The notes: generated by a model from the sequence alone, not told the origin. A DNA stretch of 64,000 nucleotides from CAYPNF01 sp964411985 (GCA_964411985.1 CAYPNF010000009.1:133668-197667), one strand, 5' to 3'; positions 15,800 through 24,002 are shown, numbered from the stretch's first letter. A program made the numbers and translations.

Positions 15800-17908
15800 A
15801 TGAACTATCGGGCGAACGACTCTTCACGAGTGAACCATCCCCAATCCATCTTGGGATTCACATCGAGACCTTGGGGCCTGCTCGCGCTGGCTTGGTGGGT
15901 CACCCTGTCCCTTATGGCTGGGCAGCCAGAACCCGGATCTACCCCAACCGTGAGGCCTGCCGAAGTGCGGCATGCAGCCGGCTGGTTCACGCGACACCTC
16001 TATGATCCGCATCAGCCTCAACCGTTCTCCTTTTGCTATGGCGGCCGGCCTTCCGCTGAGCTGCTCGCTCTTTGGCCAGGCAACCGGGAGCGCGCTGTCT
16101 CGGAGAAGGGCCTTAAGCAGAGGATCCAGACCTGGGAAGACCCTGCGACAGGACTCCTGGTGCGGTGTGTAGCCGTGGAGTATGCCGAATATCCAGTCAT
16201 CGAGTGGACGGTCACGCTGAAGAACCGTGGCCTCAAGCCTACGCCGATCCTCGAGAGCCTCCAGGCCCTGGACGTGTCGTGGGAACGGAGTGGGGACGAG
16301 GAGTTCCTACTTCACGGGATCAAAGGTGACTCCTGCACTGCGGACAGCTACGAGCCTTATCAACTACAGCTTGGCCCTAACGTGACGAAAGCGTTCAGTC
16401 CACCCGATCATTCGGGCAAATCCTGTGATGGCCCCCTCGGCTGGCCCTATTACAATCTCCAGACGCCTGGCGGCGGAGTGATCCTCGCTATCGGTTGGCC
16501 GGGGCAGTGGGCGAGTTCCTTTGTGCGGGATGCCCATCGAAGGCTTCGCATTCGGGCCGGGCAGCAGCGGACGCACATGGTGTTACATCCCGGTGAGGAG
16601 ATCCGCACACCGCTGATTGCGCTCCTGTTCTGGAAAGGGAGTAGCCCGGTGAATGCGCAGAACCTCTGGCGGCGTTGGTACGTGAAACACAACTTGCCTC
16701 AGGTCGAGGGCCAACCACAGCCTCCGATCGCTCAGATCCAGGTGGAAGGATCGGAAGCCAATATGGCTGCAGTGAGAGCTTTCCTGGATGCGGGCATCTA
16801 CCCTGATCTCTGCTGGCGCGACGCGGGCGGCGCCCACACCTGGTATCCAAACCAGACGGGTCCCTACCAGGGCAACGACGCCTGGCTCAATACTGGGACC
16901 TGGGAGGTGGACACCTCCCGCTACCCACAGGGATTCAAGCCTTTCAGCGATTGGGTGCGTTCAAAGGGAATGCAGTTCCTCCTCTGGTTCGAACCGGAGC
17001 GGGTGGGGGATACCAATTCCTGGCTTGCCCGACAGCACCCTGAATGGCTCCTGCCCGGCTCTTCCCACGGTTCCATCCTCAACCTCGGCAACCCTGCAGC
17101 GCTCCGGTGGTTGATCGACCACGTGGACGGACTCATACGGTCCCAGGGCCTCGATTGGTATCGGGAGGACATGAACGGTGGAGGGCCGCTCCCAGCTTGG
17201 CGAAAAAATGACGCACCAGATCGACAGGGGATTACGGAAAACCTCTACGTGCAGGGGCACCTGGCCTTTTGGGATGAACTCCGCCGAAGACACCCCAAGC
17301 TGCGTATTGACTCCTGCGCCTCGGGAGGGCGGCGCAATGATCTGGAAACCACGCGGCGAGCGGTTCCTTTGCTCCGCAGCGATTTTCAATTCCCGGACAT
17401 GAAAGGTGTTGTTGAGGGCAATCAAGGGCATACCTATGGACTTTCTTCCTGGCTGCCATTCCAGGGCACCGGTTGCTACATCTACACCCCGTACGCGGTG
17501 CGCAGCTTTTACCTACCCTCGTTTGGTATGAGCGGTTTGACCCCGGAGAACATTGCGGTCCAACAACAAGCGTATTTCGAATGTGCACGGATTGCTCCTC
17601 TCATGTTGGGCGACTACTACCCGCTGACGCCTTATAGTCTGCAGGAAGACCAATGGATCGCCTGGCAGTTTCACCGCAGGGAACGAGGTGACGGTGTGCT
17701 CCAAGCTTTTCGACGTGCACAGTGCGACGACGGCAGCCGGACCTTTCGTTTGCAGGGTCTTGTTCCTTCGGCCCATTATGAGATCACGAACTTGGATTGC
17801 CCGGGCAATAAGGTTCGCTCCGGCCGGGAGCTGATGAAGCAAGGGTTAGTGGTGCAGATCTCCGAAAAACCTGGCGCGGCGATCATAACCTATCGGGCAG
17901 TGCGGTAG
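15800..17908 (+). CDS. Secreted alpha-galactosidase, GH36/melibiase
   Basis: 702 residues from the ATG at 15800; a TTG at 15749 in frame is less likely because the ATG sits directly before a signal peptide (PWGLLALAWWVTLSLMAGQP). An N-terminal beta-supersandwich is followed by a TIM barrel with YPDLCWRDAGG, FLLWFEPERVG, DWYREDMNGGG (nucleophile Asp) and RIDSCASGGRRNDLETTRR (acid/base Asp), all standard GH36 signatures. It hydrolyses alpha-1,6-galactosyl ends of raffinose-type sugars or galactomannan in the periplasm or outside the cell. The gene is single, divergent from the thioesterase operon. Confidence 0.92.
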   Translation: MNYRANDSSRVNHPQSILGFTSRPWGLLALAWWVTLSLMAGQPEPGSTPTVRPAEVRHAAGWFTRHLYDPHQPQPFSFCYGGRPSAELLALWPGNRERAVSEKGLKQRIQTWEDPATGLLVRCVAVEYAEYPVIEWTVTLKNRGLKPTPILESLQALDVSWERSGDEEFLLHGIKGDSCTADSYEPYQLQLGPNVTKAFSPPDHSGKSCDGPLGWPYYNLQTPGGGVILAIGWPGQWASSFVRDAHRRLRIRAGQQRTHMVLHPGEEIRTPLIALLFWKGSSPVNAQNLWRRWYVKHNLPQVEGQPQPPIAQIQVEGSEANMAAVRAFLDAGIYPDLCWRDAGGAHTWYPNQTGPYQGNDAWLNTGTWEVDTSRYPQGFKPFSDWVRSKGMQFLLWFEPERVGDTNSWLARQHPEWLLPGSSHGSILNLGNPAALRWLIDHVDGLIRSQGLDWYREDMNGGGPLPAWRKNDAPDRQGITENLYVQGHLAFWDELRRRHPKLRIDSCASGGRRNDLETTRRAVPLLRSDFQFPDMKGVVEGNQGHTYGLSSWLPFQGTGCYIYTPYAVRSFYLPSFGMSGLTPENIAVQQQAYFECARIAPLMLGDYYPLTPYSLQEDQWIAWQFHRRERGDGVLQAFRRAQCDDGSRTFRLQGLVPSAHYEITNLDCPGNKVRSGRELMKQGLVVQISEKPGAAIITYRAVR

Positions 17909-17956
17909 GGCAGGGTAAACCCCGCCTTCAATGCGGTGCGTTCTGGAGTTGACGGA

Positions 17957-17983
17957 AGTCCAAAAATAGTCCAATTTTAGACT
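17957..17983. promoter_or_regulatory. Putative operator of the Phd/ParE operon
   Basis: Just upstream of the antitoxin ATG (17986) lie two 11-bp direct repeats: AGTCCAAAAAT (17957-17967) and AGTCCAATTTT (17968-17978). A symmetric AGTC-N8-GACT (17968-17983) overlaps the second. This fits the usual autorepression by a Phd-type antitoxin. It is inferred from position and symmetry only. Confidence 0.5.
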
Positions 17984-17985
17984 GC

Positions 17986-18243
17986 ATGAAAACGTGTAGT
18001 CTTAGCGAAGCAAAGAGTACCCTTGGCAGATTGGCCGACGAGGCACTGAAGGGAAGTCCCACCGTAATTGTCCGCGGCGGGAAGTTACTGATTTTGAAGG
18101 CCTATGATCCGCCCGCCCCGGACGCATTTGATGCGTTGATCGATGAGGGAATCGCCAGCGAGCACTTGGACCTCACAGACAAGTTCTGGGAGGGAGTTCG
18201 CGTGCGAGGACGCAAACTGGGTCGAAATCAGAGTTCCCGATGA
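17986..18243 (+). CDS. Phd/YefM-type antitoxin
   Basis: 85 residues. The N-terminus MKTCSLSEAKSTLGRLADEALKG is the swapped-hairpin DNA-binding fold of Phd/YefM antitoxins, followed by TVIVRGGKLLILKAY. The C-terminal part, acidic (DEGIASEHLDLTDKFWEG) and then basic, is the flexible arm that wraps the toxin. It neutralises the downstream ParE-like toxin and should repress its own promoter. The stop overlaps the toxin start by 4 bp (ATGA), as usual for such pairs. Confidence 0.85.
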   Translation: MKTCSLSEAKSTLGRLADEALKGSPTVIVRGGKLLILKAYDPPAPDAFDALIDEGIASEHLDLTDKFWEGVRVRGRKLGRNQSSR

Positions 18244-18566
18244 AGGCTCGGATCAGCGTGCGGGCGCGCGATGATCTCGACTATATCTTCGCGTTTCTAA
18301 CTGCCCGACATGGGACCGAGGCGGCGGACCGATTCCTGAGGTTCGCGCAGGAGGCAGTCTCTTTTCTCATTCGAAACCCGGATGCTGGTCCGCATCCAAG
18401 ATGGGCGACTCGGCACAAAACGTTGCGCTTCTGGGTGATCAGCAATACGAATTACCTGATCTATTACTTCCCTGGCGAGGATGGTGTGAGTATCGAACGC
18501 GTGCTGGATGGCCGACGTGATGTGAGACGTATCATGGAGCAAGGCTTAGAAACGCCTGAGGACTAG
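18240..18566 (+). CDS. ParE/RelE superfamily toxin
   Basis: 108 residues. MKARISVRARDDLDYIFAFL is the typical ParE N-terminal helix with a basic start. AADRFLRFAQEAVSFLIRNPDAG forms the second helix, and LRFWVISNTNYLIYYFPGEDGVSIERVLDGRRDVRRIM gives the terminal beta-sheet with the conserved hydrophobic and Arg residues. ParE toxins poison DNA gyrase, whereas RelE toxins cut ribosome-bound mRNA. The loop NPDAGPHPRW and the RVLDGRRDV ending favour ParE. It is translationally coupled to the antitoxin, and the pair looks intact. Confidence 0.87.
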   Translation: MKARISVRARDDLDYIFAFLTARHGTEAADRFLRFAQEAVSFLIRNPDAGPHPRWATRHKTLRFWVISNTNYLIYYFPGEDGVSIERVLDGRRDVRRIMEQGLETPED

Positions 18567-18812
18567 GATGTGCACTCTAGCCCCAATGCACTTCCCCACC
18601 GCTCTGTAGTCGCTACCGGAAAGCAGCGCTGATTTGTTACCTCCAATCCCGCGCTTTGCCAAACACGGTAACGTAGTCCATTCTAACGCGCTGGTTATGT
18701 GCCCCTGCCCTTGAGGCGATTTCAGGCTGGCATAAGACCTTCCTTCGTGGTTTCATCGAGTTGTAATCGGTTTCCGACTCGAGAATCTTGTCCACAAGAA
18801 CCGAGGCTCTGT

Positions 18813-19883
18813 ATGGATGCGAATCCTAAGCGCAAGGCGCAGGAGCGGGCAGATCGAATCACTGCCTTTCGGGCGGAGCTCACTGAACTCGAGCAGGAGA
18901 ACGGTTTGGTCCTTTCCCCGGAGCAACGCTCGAAACTGGATTCTCACCTGGAAGGAGTCCTCGCCAACCTTGCTAAGCAGTTCGGTATCGATATCTCCGA
19001 ATCGGCCAAGCGAATCTCCTGGGGAATGCGTATCACCACTCTCTTGGGTAGTGCCGCTTTCTGCGCCGGCATCGTCCTCTGTCTCCATCGCTTCTGGGGA
19101 TCCATGCCCACGGCTGTCCATGTTTGCCTTCTTACTGGGGTCCCGCTCCTGTTCCTGTCCGCGGCGGACCTCGCGTTCCGTCGGCAGGCTGATCTCTTCT
19201 ACCCTGCGATCCTGGCCCTGGCCGCAGGAGTGGCTTTCGTGATGGAGTTGAACGCCCTGGGGAGCATTCTGAACCTGGTTCCCACCCCCAATGCGCTGCT
19301 TGCTTGGGGGATTTTCGCCCTCTGCGTGGCCTATGCCTATGGTCTGCGCTTGATCCTTGCGGCGGGCCTGGTGTTGGTTACCGCGTACACGGCCGCCGTG
19401 TGGGCGGCTGCCACGGGCGTTTTTTGGGGAGCCTTCTTTGATCGGGCTTGGATGCTCCTACCAGCGGCAATCGCCCTCTACTCCTTCCCCTGGCTCAGGG
19501 CACACCGAGATCATCAGGATTTCCATTTTGTCTACCGCCTGTGTGGGGCCTCGATCACGCTCCTCGCCCTCCTGATTCTGTCGAAGCGCGGCGACCCTTG
19601 TTGTTCCGCATTTCCCGGTCGCACTTTGGAGTCGATCTACCAGTTTGTCGGGTTGGCGCTGAGCGTGGGAGTGGTGTTTCACGGCCTCCGATTGAATAGA
19701 AGCGGGCTGGTGAACCTGGGCGCCGTCGGCTTTCTTGTTTTCCTCTTCATGCGGCTCCACGCCTGGTGGTGGGAGTGGATGCCCAAATACCTCTTCTTCC
19801 TGCTGCTGGGAGCGATCGCCATCCTGCTGATCTTTCCGTTCCGGCGCATTCGCAAGCGCCTCTCTGAAGGAGGTGGGTCGTGA
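18813..19883 (+). CDS. DUF2157-like multi-pass membrane protein
   Basis: 356 residues from the ATG at 18813. About 75 cytosolic residues, acidic and helical (FRAELTELEQENGLVLSPEQ), lead into about ten predicted transmembrane segments, beginning near 75 (ITTLLGSAAFCAGIVLCLHRF) and ending with LFFLLLGAIAILLIFPF and a basic tail. The arrangement, an N-terminal cytosolic helix domain followed by many paired helices, is that of DUF2157 membrane proteins. The family function is unknown. The stop overlaps the next ORF by 4 bp, so the pair is co-translated; DUF2157 proteins are commonly paired with a small exported partner. Confidence 0.65.
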   Translation: MDANPKRKAQERADRITAFRAELTELEQENGLVLSPEQRSKLDSHLEGVLANLAKQFGIDISESAKRISWGMRITTLLGSAAFCAGIVLCLHRFWGSMPTAVHVCLLTGVPLLFLSAADLAFRRQADLFYPAILALAAGVAFVMELNALGSILNLVPTPNALLAWGIFALCVAYAYGLRLILAAGLVLVTAYTAAVWAAATGVFWGAFFDRAWMLLPAAIALYSFPWLRAHRDHQDFHFVYRLCGASITLLALLILSKRGDPCCSAFPGRTLESIYQFVGLALSVGVVFHGLRLNRSGLVNLGAVGFLVFLFMRLHAWWWEWMPKYLFFLLLGAIAILLIFPFRRIRKRLSEGGGS

Positions 19884-20659
19884 AACGAGGGCTCATCCTG
19901 GCAGCAGCCCTGGTGGTGGTTGTGTCCAACCTCTGGGTCGTCGTCTCCGTCAACCGCAACCGGCGGACCGTCACCAATGGCCCGGTATCCTTGACCGAAA
20001 GGGAGTTGAGGCTGTCTCCCATGATCGGTGAAAGCACCGCCACCTTCCTGGACCTGAAATGGAACGTCCATGCCGGGACCGCGGAGGAAGGGATCCCGGC
20101 CGAATGGTTGAATGCTGCCAAGTTGGCCGAGCTGGGTTTCGACTGCCATGTTGCTGCAACCAATGCCACTGCACGCGACCATTATGAATCGTTGTCATCG
20201 ATGCCCGTGTACATCGTTCTCGAATACGAGGGCGACGCGGAAAAGGCCTTCAGCGGGATTTCCGAGAAGGACGCACGGTCCGCCCTCCGAACCCACCTCA
20301 CTGCCGTGGACGCCGCGAAGGATCCGGCCCAGTTGCGGGTCAAGTACCCTGATCTCACTCGATGGATCCTGGTGCATGGGCTGATCCGACCCTTCGTCCA
20401 GGACCGGGAGCGTTGGGATCGAAAGCCTTTGCCCGAACCAAGGCTCCGAGGGTGGATCGAGGTGTTTCCCAGTCAGATCTTCGTGCCGAAACCCCACAAT
20501 CAAGTTCTGCAAGCCCTCCGTCGCGATCGCAACCCAGCTGAGAAGGAACAGGAGGCAAAACCGCGCTTCGCGGTCACCGTTTGCTGGGGCGCTGGGTACG
20601 AACCCTGGGTGCAGTCCGTCCGGCTCTTGCCCTCAGGCTCCGAACCCGGCTCGAAATAG
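19880..20659 (+). CDS. DUF4824-like membrane-anchored protein
   Basis: 259 residues. It has an N-terminal transmembrane or uncleaved signal segment (KRGLILAAALVVVVSNLWVVV), then SLTERELRLSP and a periplasmic domain. That domain contains DHYESLSSMPVYIVLEYEG and later LRGWIEVFPSQIFVPKPHN, a layout like DUF4824 proteins, which are encoded next to DUF2157-type membrane proteins. Its function is unknown, but coupled translation with the upstream membrane protein suggests a complex in the inner membrane. The family assignment rests on pattern recall and is moderate. Confidence 0.6.
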   Translation: MKRGLILAAALVVVVSNLWVVVSVNRNRRTVTNGPVSLTERELRLSPMIGESTATFLDLKWNVHAGTAEEGIPAEWLNAAKLAELGFDCHVAATNATARDHYESLSSMPVYIVLEYEGDAEKAFSGISEKDARSALRTHLTAVDAAKDPAQLRVKYPDLTRWILVHGLIRPFVQDRERWDRKPLPEPRLRGWIEVFPSQIFVPKPHNQVLQALRRDRNPAEKEQEAKPRFAVTVCWGAGYEPWVQSVRLLPSGSEPGSK

Positions 20660-20728
20660 GCAGCAGTTCCGTCCGCTCCCAGCTTGCAGGTGAATTGCTA
20701 TGCGAGGGGACCCCATTATGTCTTCTCT

Positions 20729-20755
20729 CACACGGAGGCACGGAGACACGGAGGG
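20729..20755. repeat. CACGGAG-type interspersed repeat
   Basis: Three imperfect CACGGAG units in tandem (ACACGGAGG, CACGGAGA, CACGGAGG). This phrase is a common intergenic repeat in verrucomicrobial and some other bacterial genomes (recalled, not searched). Confidence 0.5.
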
Positions 20756-20822
20756 TTCGAAATCTGATTCGTTTAGATGACGATGAGTGTCGTTATCCCG
20801 TTCCAAGCGCTGTTCGCATCGC

Positions 20823-20911
20823 TCGGCGTCGTTCAGTTCCAGCAAAAGGTGGTGATGATTGTTCATCAGCACGAAACCATGCAGACGGACGCGAAAACGG
20901 GTGACCCTGTT
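20823..20911 (-). pseudogene. Fragment of REP-associated tyrosine transposase (RAYT)
   Basis: Read on the minus strand, this stretch gives RFRVRLHGFVLMNNHHHLLL followed by ELNDAE. It matches the HUH core of RAYT/TnpA-REP transposases (usually LMPNHVHLLLET), with the metal-binding His residues retained. No start, N-terminal domain or catalytic Tyr region remains within about 150 bp on either side. It is a decayed relic lying 37 bp from a 62-bp palindromic element that may be its former substrate. Confidence 0.65.
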
Positions 20912-20947
20912 GGTGAGAAGTTCCTATCCTCTCATCGCCCTCCTCGT

Positions 20948-21009
20948 GGTAGGGACGGACCGCTGGGCCGTCCGCACCCCCCCGGACCTCGTGGCGCGAT
21001 GTCCCTACC
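20948..21009. repeat. 62-bp palindromic interspersed element, copy 1
   Basis: Terminal inverted repeats GGTAGGGAC (20948-20956) and GTCCCTACC (21001-21009) bracket an inner hairpin, GGACGGACC-GCT-GGGCCGTCC, with one mismatch. A second, slightly degenerate copy lies at 31900-31959. The shared first 33 bases differ at one position. This is a REP/BIME-like element. Confidence 0.75.
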
Positions 21010-21292
21010 TGAAGAAACCAGACAATCCTAATCCCAGACCGTCCCTAATCCCTCCCGCGCCTGCGTAGAGTGATTCGTGTCACGGTACTGTCACAAATCC
21101 TTGCGATCCCGGGGGTGCTCGAAAACAGCCCCGCAAGGACCGCCTTGGGAGCGCCCGCCCGCGCGATCCCAACCCCGCGGGTTCTCAATCCGTAACAGCG
21201 GGGACATGCGCGCGAGCCCGCCCCCTCCGAACCAAAGCCCAAAACGGCAAACGGAAATTGACATACGCGCGCGGAACGTGTCTCCCTTGGGT

Positions 21293-22792
21293 ATGAGAAC
21301 TCTCCTGCAGATTGGCCCATGCATTACCCACGGGTGCGAAGATCGAGTCCTCGCCGGCACGCCGCAGCTCGCATTCCTGCTCATGGGCTTGCTCGTTGTG
21401 TGCGGGAGTGGGCATGCGGCGAGTGTGAAAGTGGCTCCGGCGCCAACCGGGGAGGAGCTTTCCAAAGATTACGAAGTGCGGGTAGAGGGCCAATTAGTGC
21501 CGGTCTACTCCGCGAAAGTGGCACCTGTGGAACCTGAGCGCCGATGGAAGGCCATGGACGACAAGGCCCACTCCGCTGAGTTTTTTACAAAGGCCTCGTT
21601 TGCCTCTTTCGACCTGCCCGGGGCTGTTTCCGTCACGGTGACGTGCCCCGATCCAATCCGTTCCGTCAAAGTCCTTCCATCCGCCTGGAACATCCGCCCC
21701 ATGGTTCAAGGAAACCAACTGCGTTTCACTTTGAACGAACCGAGGATGCTCACGTTGGAGGTGAACAGCAACTGGGTGGGAGCCCTGCACCTTTTCGCCA
21801 ATCCAACCGAATCGCCCGCCCCCAAGCAGGACGACCCGAACGTGATCTACTTTGGGCCCGGGATTCACGAAGTCACCCACCGAGTCGTGACCGACAACCA
21901 GACCGTATACCTTGCCGAGGGAGCGGTGGTTCGGGGAGTGATCGGCCCGGAAGAGCCTTCCCAGATCAGCAGCTATAGCCGCTTGCGCACTTATTCGCCC
22001 ACCTTTCTGCTGCGGGGCACCAACATCACTTTCCGCGGCCGAGGCATTCTGGATGGGAGCCGGTGCTCCACCCACGCCAGAAACCTTATCGTGATCCAAG
22101 GCCGGGACATTACCCTGGAAGGGGTCATCTTGCGCGACTCCAGCACTTGGAATGTCCCCATCCGGAAATCCGACCATGTGACCGTCAAGAACCTGAAGAT
22201 TCTCGGGTACCGGGCCAATTCGGACGGCGTCGATATTTGCAGCAGCCGGGATGTGATCGTCGATGGCTGTTTTCTGCGCACGCTGGACGACCTGATTGTG
22301 GTGAAGACGGACAAGGGCCAAGGTGAAGCCAAACGCATCGTGGCCCGCAATTGCGTGCTCTGGAACGAGGTCGCTCACGCGTTGAGTGTTGGGGCTGAAC
22401 TTCGGGAGAACGTGGAGGACGTGCTTTTTACCGACTGCGACGTGATCCACGACAAAGGACGCGAATGGAGCCTGCGGGTCTATCACTGCGACGCGGCCCG
22501 GGTCAGTAACGTGCGGTTTGAGAACTTGCGCATTGAGGAAGCTCCTCGGCTCATCTCGCTCTGGATCGACAAGGCGTTTTGGTCGCGGGACAGCGAGCGC
22601 GGGCACATTGATGGGGTGGTGTTTCGGAATATCGAGGCTCTCTCCGATCCCCTGCGCGTGGAGCTAAAAGGATTTGATGCGACGCACCAGATCGAGAATG
22701 TGCTGTTCGAGAACGTGAAAGTGAACGGGAGACCTCTTCTCCCCGAGCAGGTGAAGACCAACGCTTTTGTGAACGGCGTGACCGTCAGATGA
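21293..22792 (+). CDS. Secreted GH28 polygalacturonase-like enzyme
   Basis: 499 residues from the ATG at 21293. A signal sequence ends near 43 (LMGLLVVCGSGHAA). An N-terminal beta domain precedes a right-handed parallel beta-helix. GH28 signatures are visible: RANSDGVDICSSRDVIVDGC (normally NTDG), FLRTLDDLIVVKTDKG with the paired catalytic Asp residues, and EVAHALSVGAEL in place of the GHG motif. The RIK motif is not obvious, so it may be a rhamnogalacturonan- or xylogalacturonan-type hydrolase. It cleaves pectin backbones outside the cell. It fits with the GH78 rhamnosidase and the acetylesterase-like protein elsewhere in the window. Confidence 0.88.
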   Translation: MRTLLQIGPCITHGCEDRVLAGTPQLAFLLMGLLVVCGSGHAASVKVAPAPTGEELSKDYEVRVEGQLVPVYSAKVAPVEPERRWKAMDDKAHSAEFFTKASFASFDLPGAVSVTVTCPDPIRSVKVLPSAWNIRPMVQGNQLRFTLNEPRMLTLEVNSNWVGALHLFANPTESPAPKQDDPNVIYFGPGIHEVTHRVVTDNQTVYLAEGAVVRGVIGPEEPSQISSYSRLRTYSPTFLLRGTNITFRGRGILDGSRCSTHARNLIVIQGRDITLEGVILRDSSTWNVPIRKSDHVTVKNLKILGYRANSDGVDICSSRDVIVDGCFLRTLDDLIVVKTDKGQGEAKRIVARNCVLWNEVAHALSVGAELRENVEDVLFTDCDVIHDKGREWSLRVYHCDAARVSNVRFENLRIEEAPRLISLWIDKAFWSRDSERGHIDGVVFRNIEALSDPLRVELKGFDATHQIENVLFENVKVNGRPLLPEQVKTNAFVNGVTVR

Positions 22793-22806
22793 GCAGGCTC
22801 CGCAGC

Positions 22807-22834
22807 GGTAGGGCGGCGCTCTCCGAGCGCGCCG
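22807..22834. repeat. GGTAGGG palindromic unit
   Basis: GGTAGGG followed by a hairpin with stem GCGCTC (22816-22821), loop TCC and GAGCGC (22825-22830), 15 bp after the GH28 stop. It shares its start and hairpin layout with the unit at 24569-24593 and could double as a transcript end. Confidence 0.5.
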
Positions 22835-22860
22835 TGGAACCGCCCGGAGGGAAGAGTTAC

Positions 22861-22957
22861 GACAGGATGCGCAAGATGTACCGGATGGAGACCAGGACTG
22901 CCTTTCCCAAATCGGGGATCACCAGCCCCATCCTGCCCATCCTGACATCCTGTCCTG
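22861..22957. repeat. Long inverted repeat of GGATG units
   Basis: The left arm (22861-22888) carries GACAGGATG, AAGATG and CCGGATGG. The right arm (22927-22957) is its approximate reverse complement, with CCCATCCTG, CCCATCCTG and ACATCCTGTC. The arms are separated by 38 bp, so RNA from either strand could fold into a long imperfect stem. CAGGATG/CATCCTG units are known as dispersed repeats in related genomes (recalled). Confidence 0.55.
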
Positions 22958-23149
22958 TTTCCCGCCTCCGCCTCTTCCGTTTGAGAGGCCCAAGCAACAT
23001 GAACTGCTATAAAAGGGGCTGACCCCACTGGCGTTCGGAGATAGCAGTAGCCACTAGGACGACGACCCCACTGGGCTCGATGATATCCAGACGGTTGGTG
23101 ACTGCCAGGAAACGACTCTCACGAGAAGTCGGTACGGCGAAACCTCAAC

Positions 23150-23184
23150 GGGATTACGTGTCCACATTATGTAATCACGAGATG
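23150..23184. repeat. 35-bp dispersed repeat, copy A
   Basis: 28 of 35 positions match copy B at 60727-60761. Within this copy, ATTAC and GTAAT form inverted ends around ACATTAT. It lies 7 bp past the stop of the PEP-CTERM gene. Confidence 0.45.
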
Positions 23185-23190
23185 CCCCCC

Positions 23191-23721
23191 TCAAGCGAGC
23201 CTCCTGCGCAGATAGAACGTTCCAAGGACTCCCCCTGTGACGAGACACAGGGACAGTACAGATGGTTCAGGGATGATCGTGCCCCCGATTTCACCGTTGT
23301 GGCCCCATGGGTACTCGTCGGTGTACAGCGACAGAGTCGCTCTTCCTGCATGAATAGCTTCTAGGACGCTCAGGTCGATGAACGGTCCCGATCTCGAGAA
23401 AGTGTAGACGCCAGATGACGGCAGGTAACCTGGACCTGAATTGAAACCGAAATCCATGCTGCTGCCATTCTGGTTGAAGAACATCGCGCTGATCTCATGG
23501 ACAGGCGAGCTGACGCCGTAGGTGATGCTCAGAGAGCAGGAGCCCGGACGGTAGGTCAGCGTGCCATATGCCCATCCTCCACTTGGCGTCGGGTGCTCGG
23601 CGTGAGCTCCGTCGAGATAGAAAGGGAAAATACCGCCCGAGCCGTGGGCATGAACAAGAAGGGGACACAGTACTGGGACGCACAGGCCAAACCCGAGCGC
23701 TCGGTTTGCGGTTTGAAACAT
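23191..23721 (-). CDS. PEP-CTERM exosortase-sorted protein, CHRD-like
   Basis: 176 residues from the ATG at 23721. An N-terminal signal (ALGFGLCVPVLCPLLVHAHG) and a C-terminal sorting signal (PEPSVLSLCLVTGG, then a hydrophobic stretch and the basic end RRRLA) are both present, so the protein is cut and surface-anchored by an exosortase/archaeosortase system encoded elsewhere. The middle, with SGPFIDLSVLEAIHAGRATL and then HNGEIGGTI, resembles the end of a CHRD domain, usually GEIRGQ. A function beyond cell-surface localisation cannot be stated. It is a single gene with repeats on its 3' side. Confidence 0.82.
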   Translation of the reverse strand: MFQTANRALGFGLCVPVLCPLLVHAHGSGGIFPFYLDGAHAEHPTPSGGWAYGTLTYRPGSCSLSITYGVSSPVHEISAMFFNQNGSSMDFGFNSGPGYLPSSGVYTFSRSGPFIDLSVLEAIHAGRATLSLYTDEYPWGHNGEIGGTIIPEPSVLSLCLVTGGVLGTFYLRRRLA

Positions 23722-23825
23722 GAACAGCCTTTCAAAAGATGTGGTTGTATGATGACAAAGTGGCATGCCGGCCACATTCCAAATCGTCCTCCGTATTCGG
23801 ACAAGCCCTCGTCGCGAGCCAGCAC

Positions 23826-24002
23826 TCAGCGAGTGCGGCGTAACGCTGCAATACCCTTGGGCCGGAGCACCTGGATCGGGCTCGAAAGAGTGAGCTTGAA
23901 GGCGCGAAGCGTCCTTTTCCTCCCCTTCCGGACCTGTGCGGCGAAAACCTCCACGCTGCCCACCAATTCCTCGGCATCAAATTCGATTTCTTTCCGTTTC
24001 AT
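23826..24002 (-). pseudogene. Truncated antitoxin-like regulator (HTH lost)
   Basis: 58 residues beginning MKRKEIEFDAEELVGSVEVF and ending RPKGIAALRRTR. This is the pre-HTH part of HigA/YgiT-like putative regulators, in which LRRTR is normally followed by a helix-turn-helix. A stop codon falls exactly where the HTH should begin, so the DNA-binding domain is missing. Its ATG overlaps the upstream stop (ATGA, 23999-24002), showing that the two frames were once an operon. It is probably a relic of a toxin-antitoxin locus. Confidence 0.5.

Larger units (their letters stand above)
20660..21292. other. Repeat-rich intergenic region with RAYT debris, 633 bp
   Basis: Contains, from left to right, a purine-rich CACGGAGGCACGGAGACACG repeat (20729-20755), a fragment of a REP-associated transposase on the minus strand (20823-20911), and a 62-bp palindromic element (20948-21009). 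No intact gene is supported. The right part presumably carries the promoter of the GH28 gene. Confidence 0.6.
22793..23190. other. Intergenic region with hairpin repeats, 398 bp
   Basis: Between the GH28 stop and the convergent PEP-CTERM stop. It holds a GGTAGGG palindromic unit (22807-22834), a long inverted repeat of GGATG motifs (22861-22957), and one copy of a 35-bp dispersed repeat (23150-23184). Open frames here have no protein-like features. Confidence 0.55.

Noticed and set aside
20745..20765. GGTTCGAAAT resembling a tRNA T-loop
   Set aside because: No acceptor, anticodon or D-arm pairing around it; it is next to the CACGGAG repeat.
21494..22606. 370-codon minus-strand frame inside the GH28 gene
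   Set aside because: Antisense shadow caused by GC-rich codon bias; the plus strand carries GH28 motifs in order.
22789..23022. Short plus-strand frame after GH28
   Set aside because: It lies across the GGTAGGG hairpin and the GGATG inverted repeat; the composition follows the repeats, not a protein.
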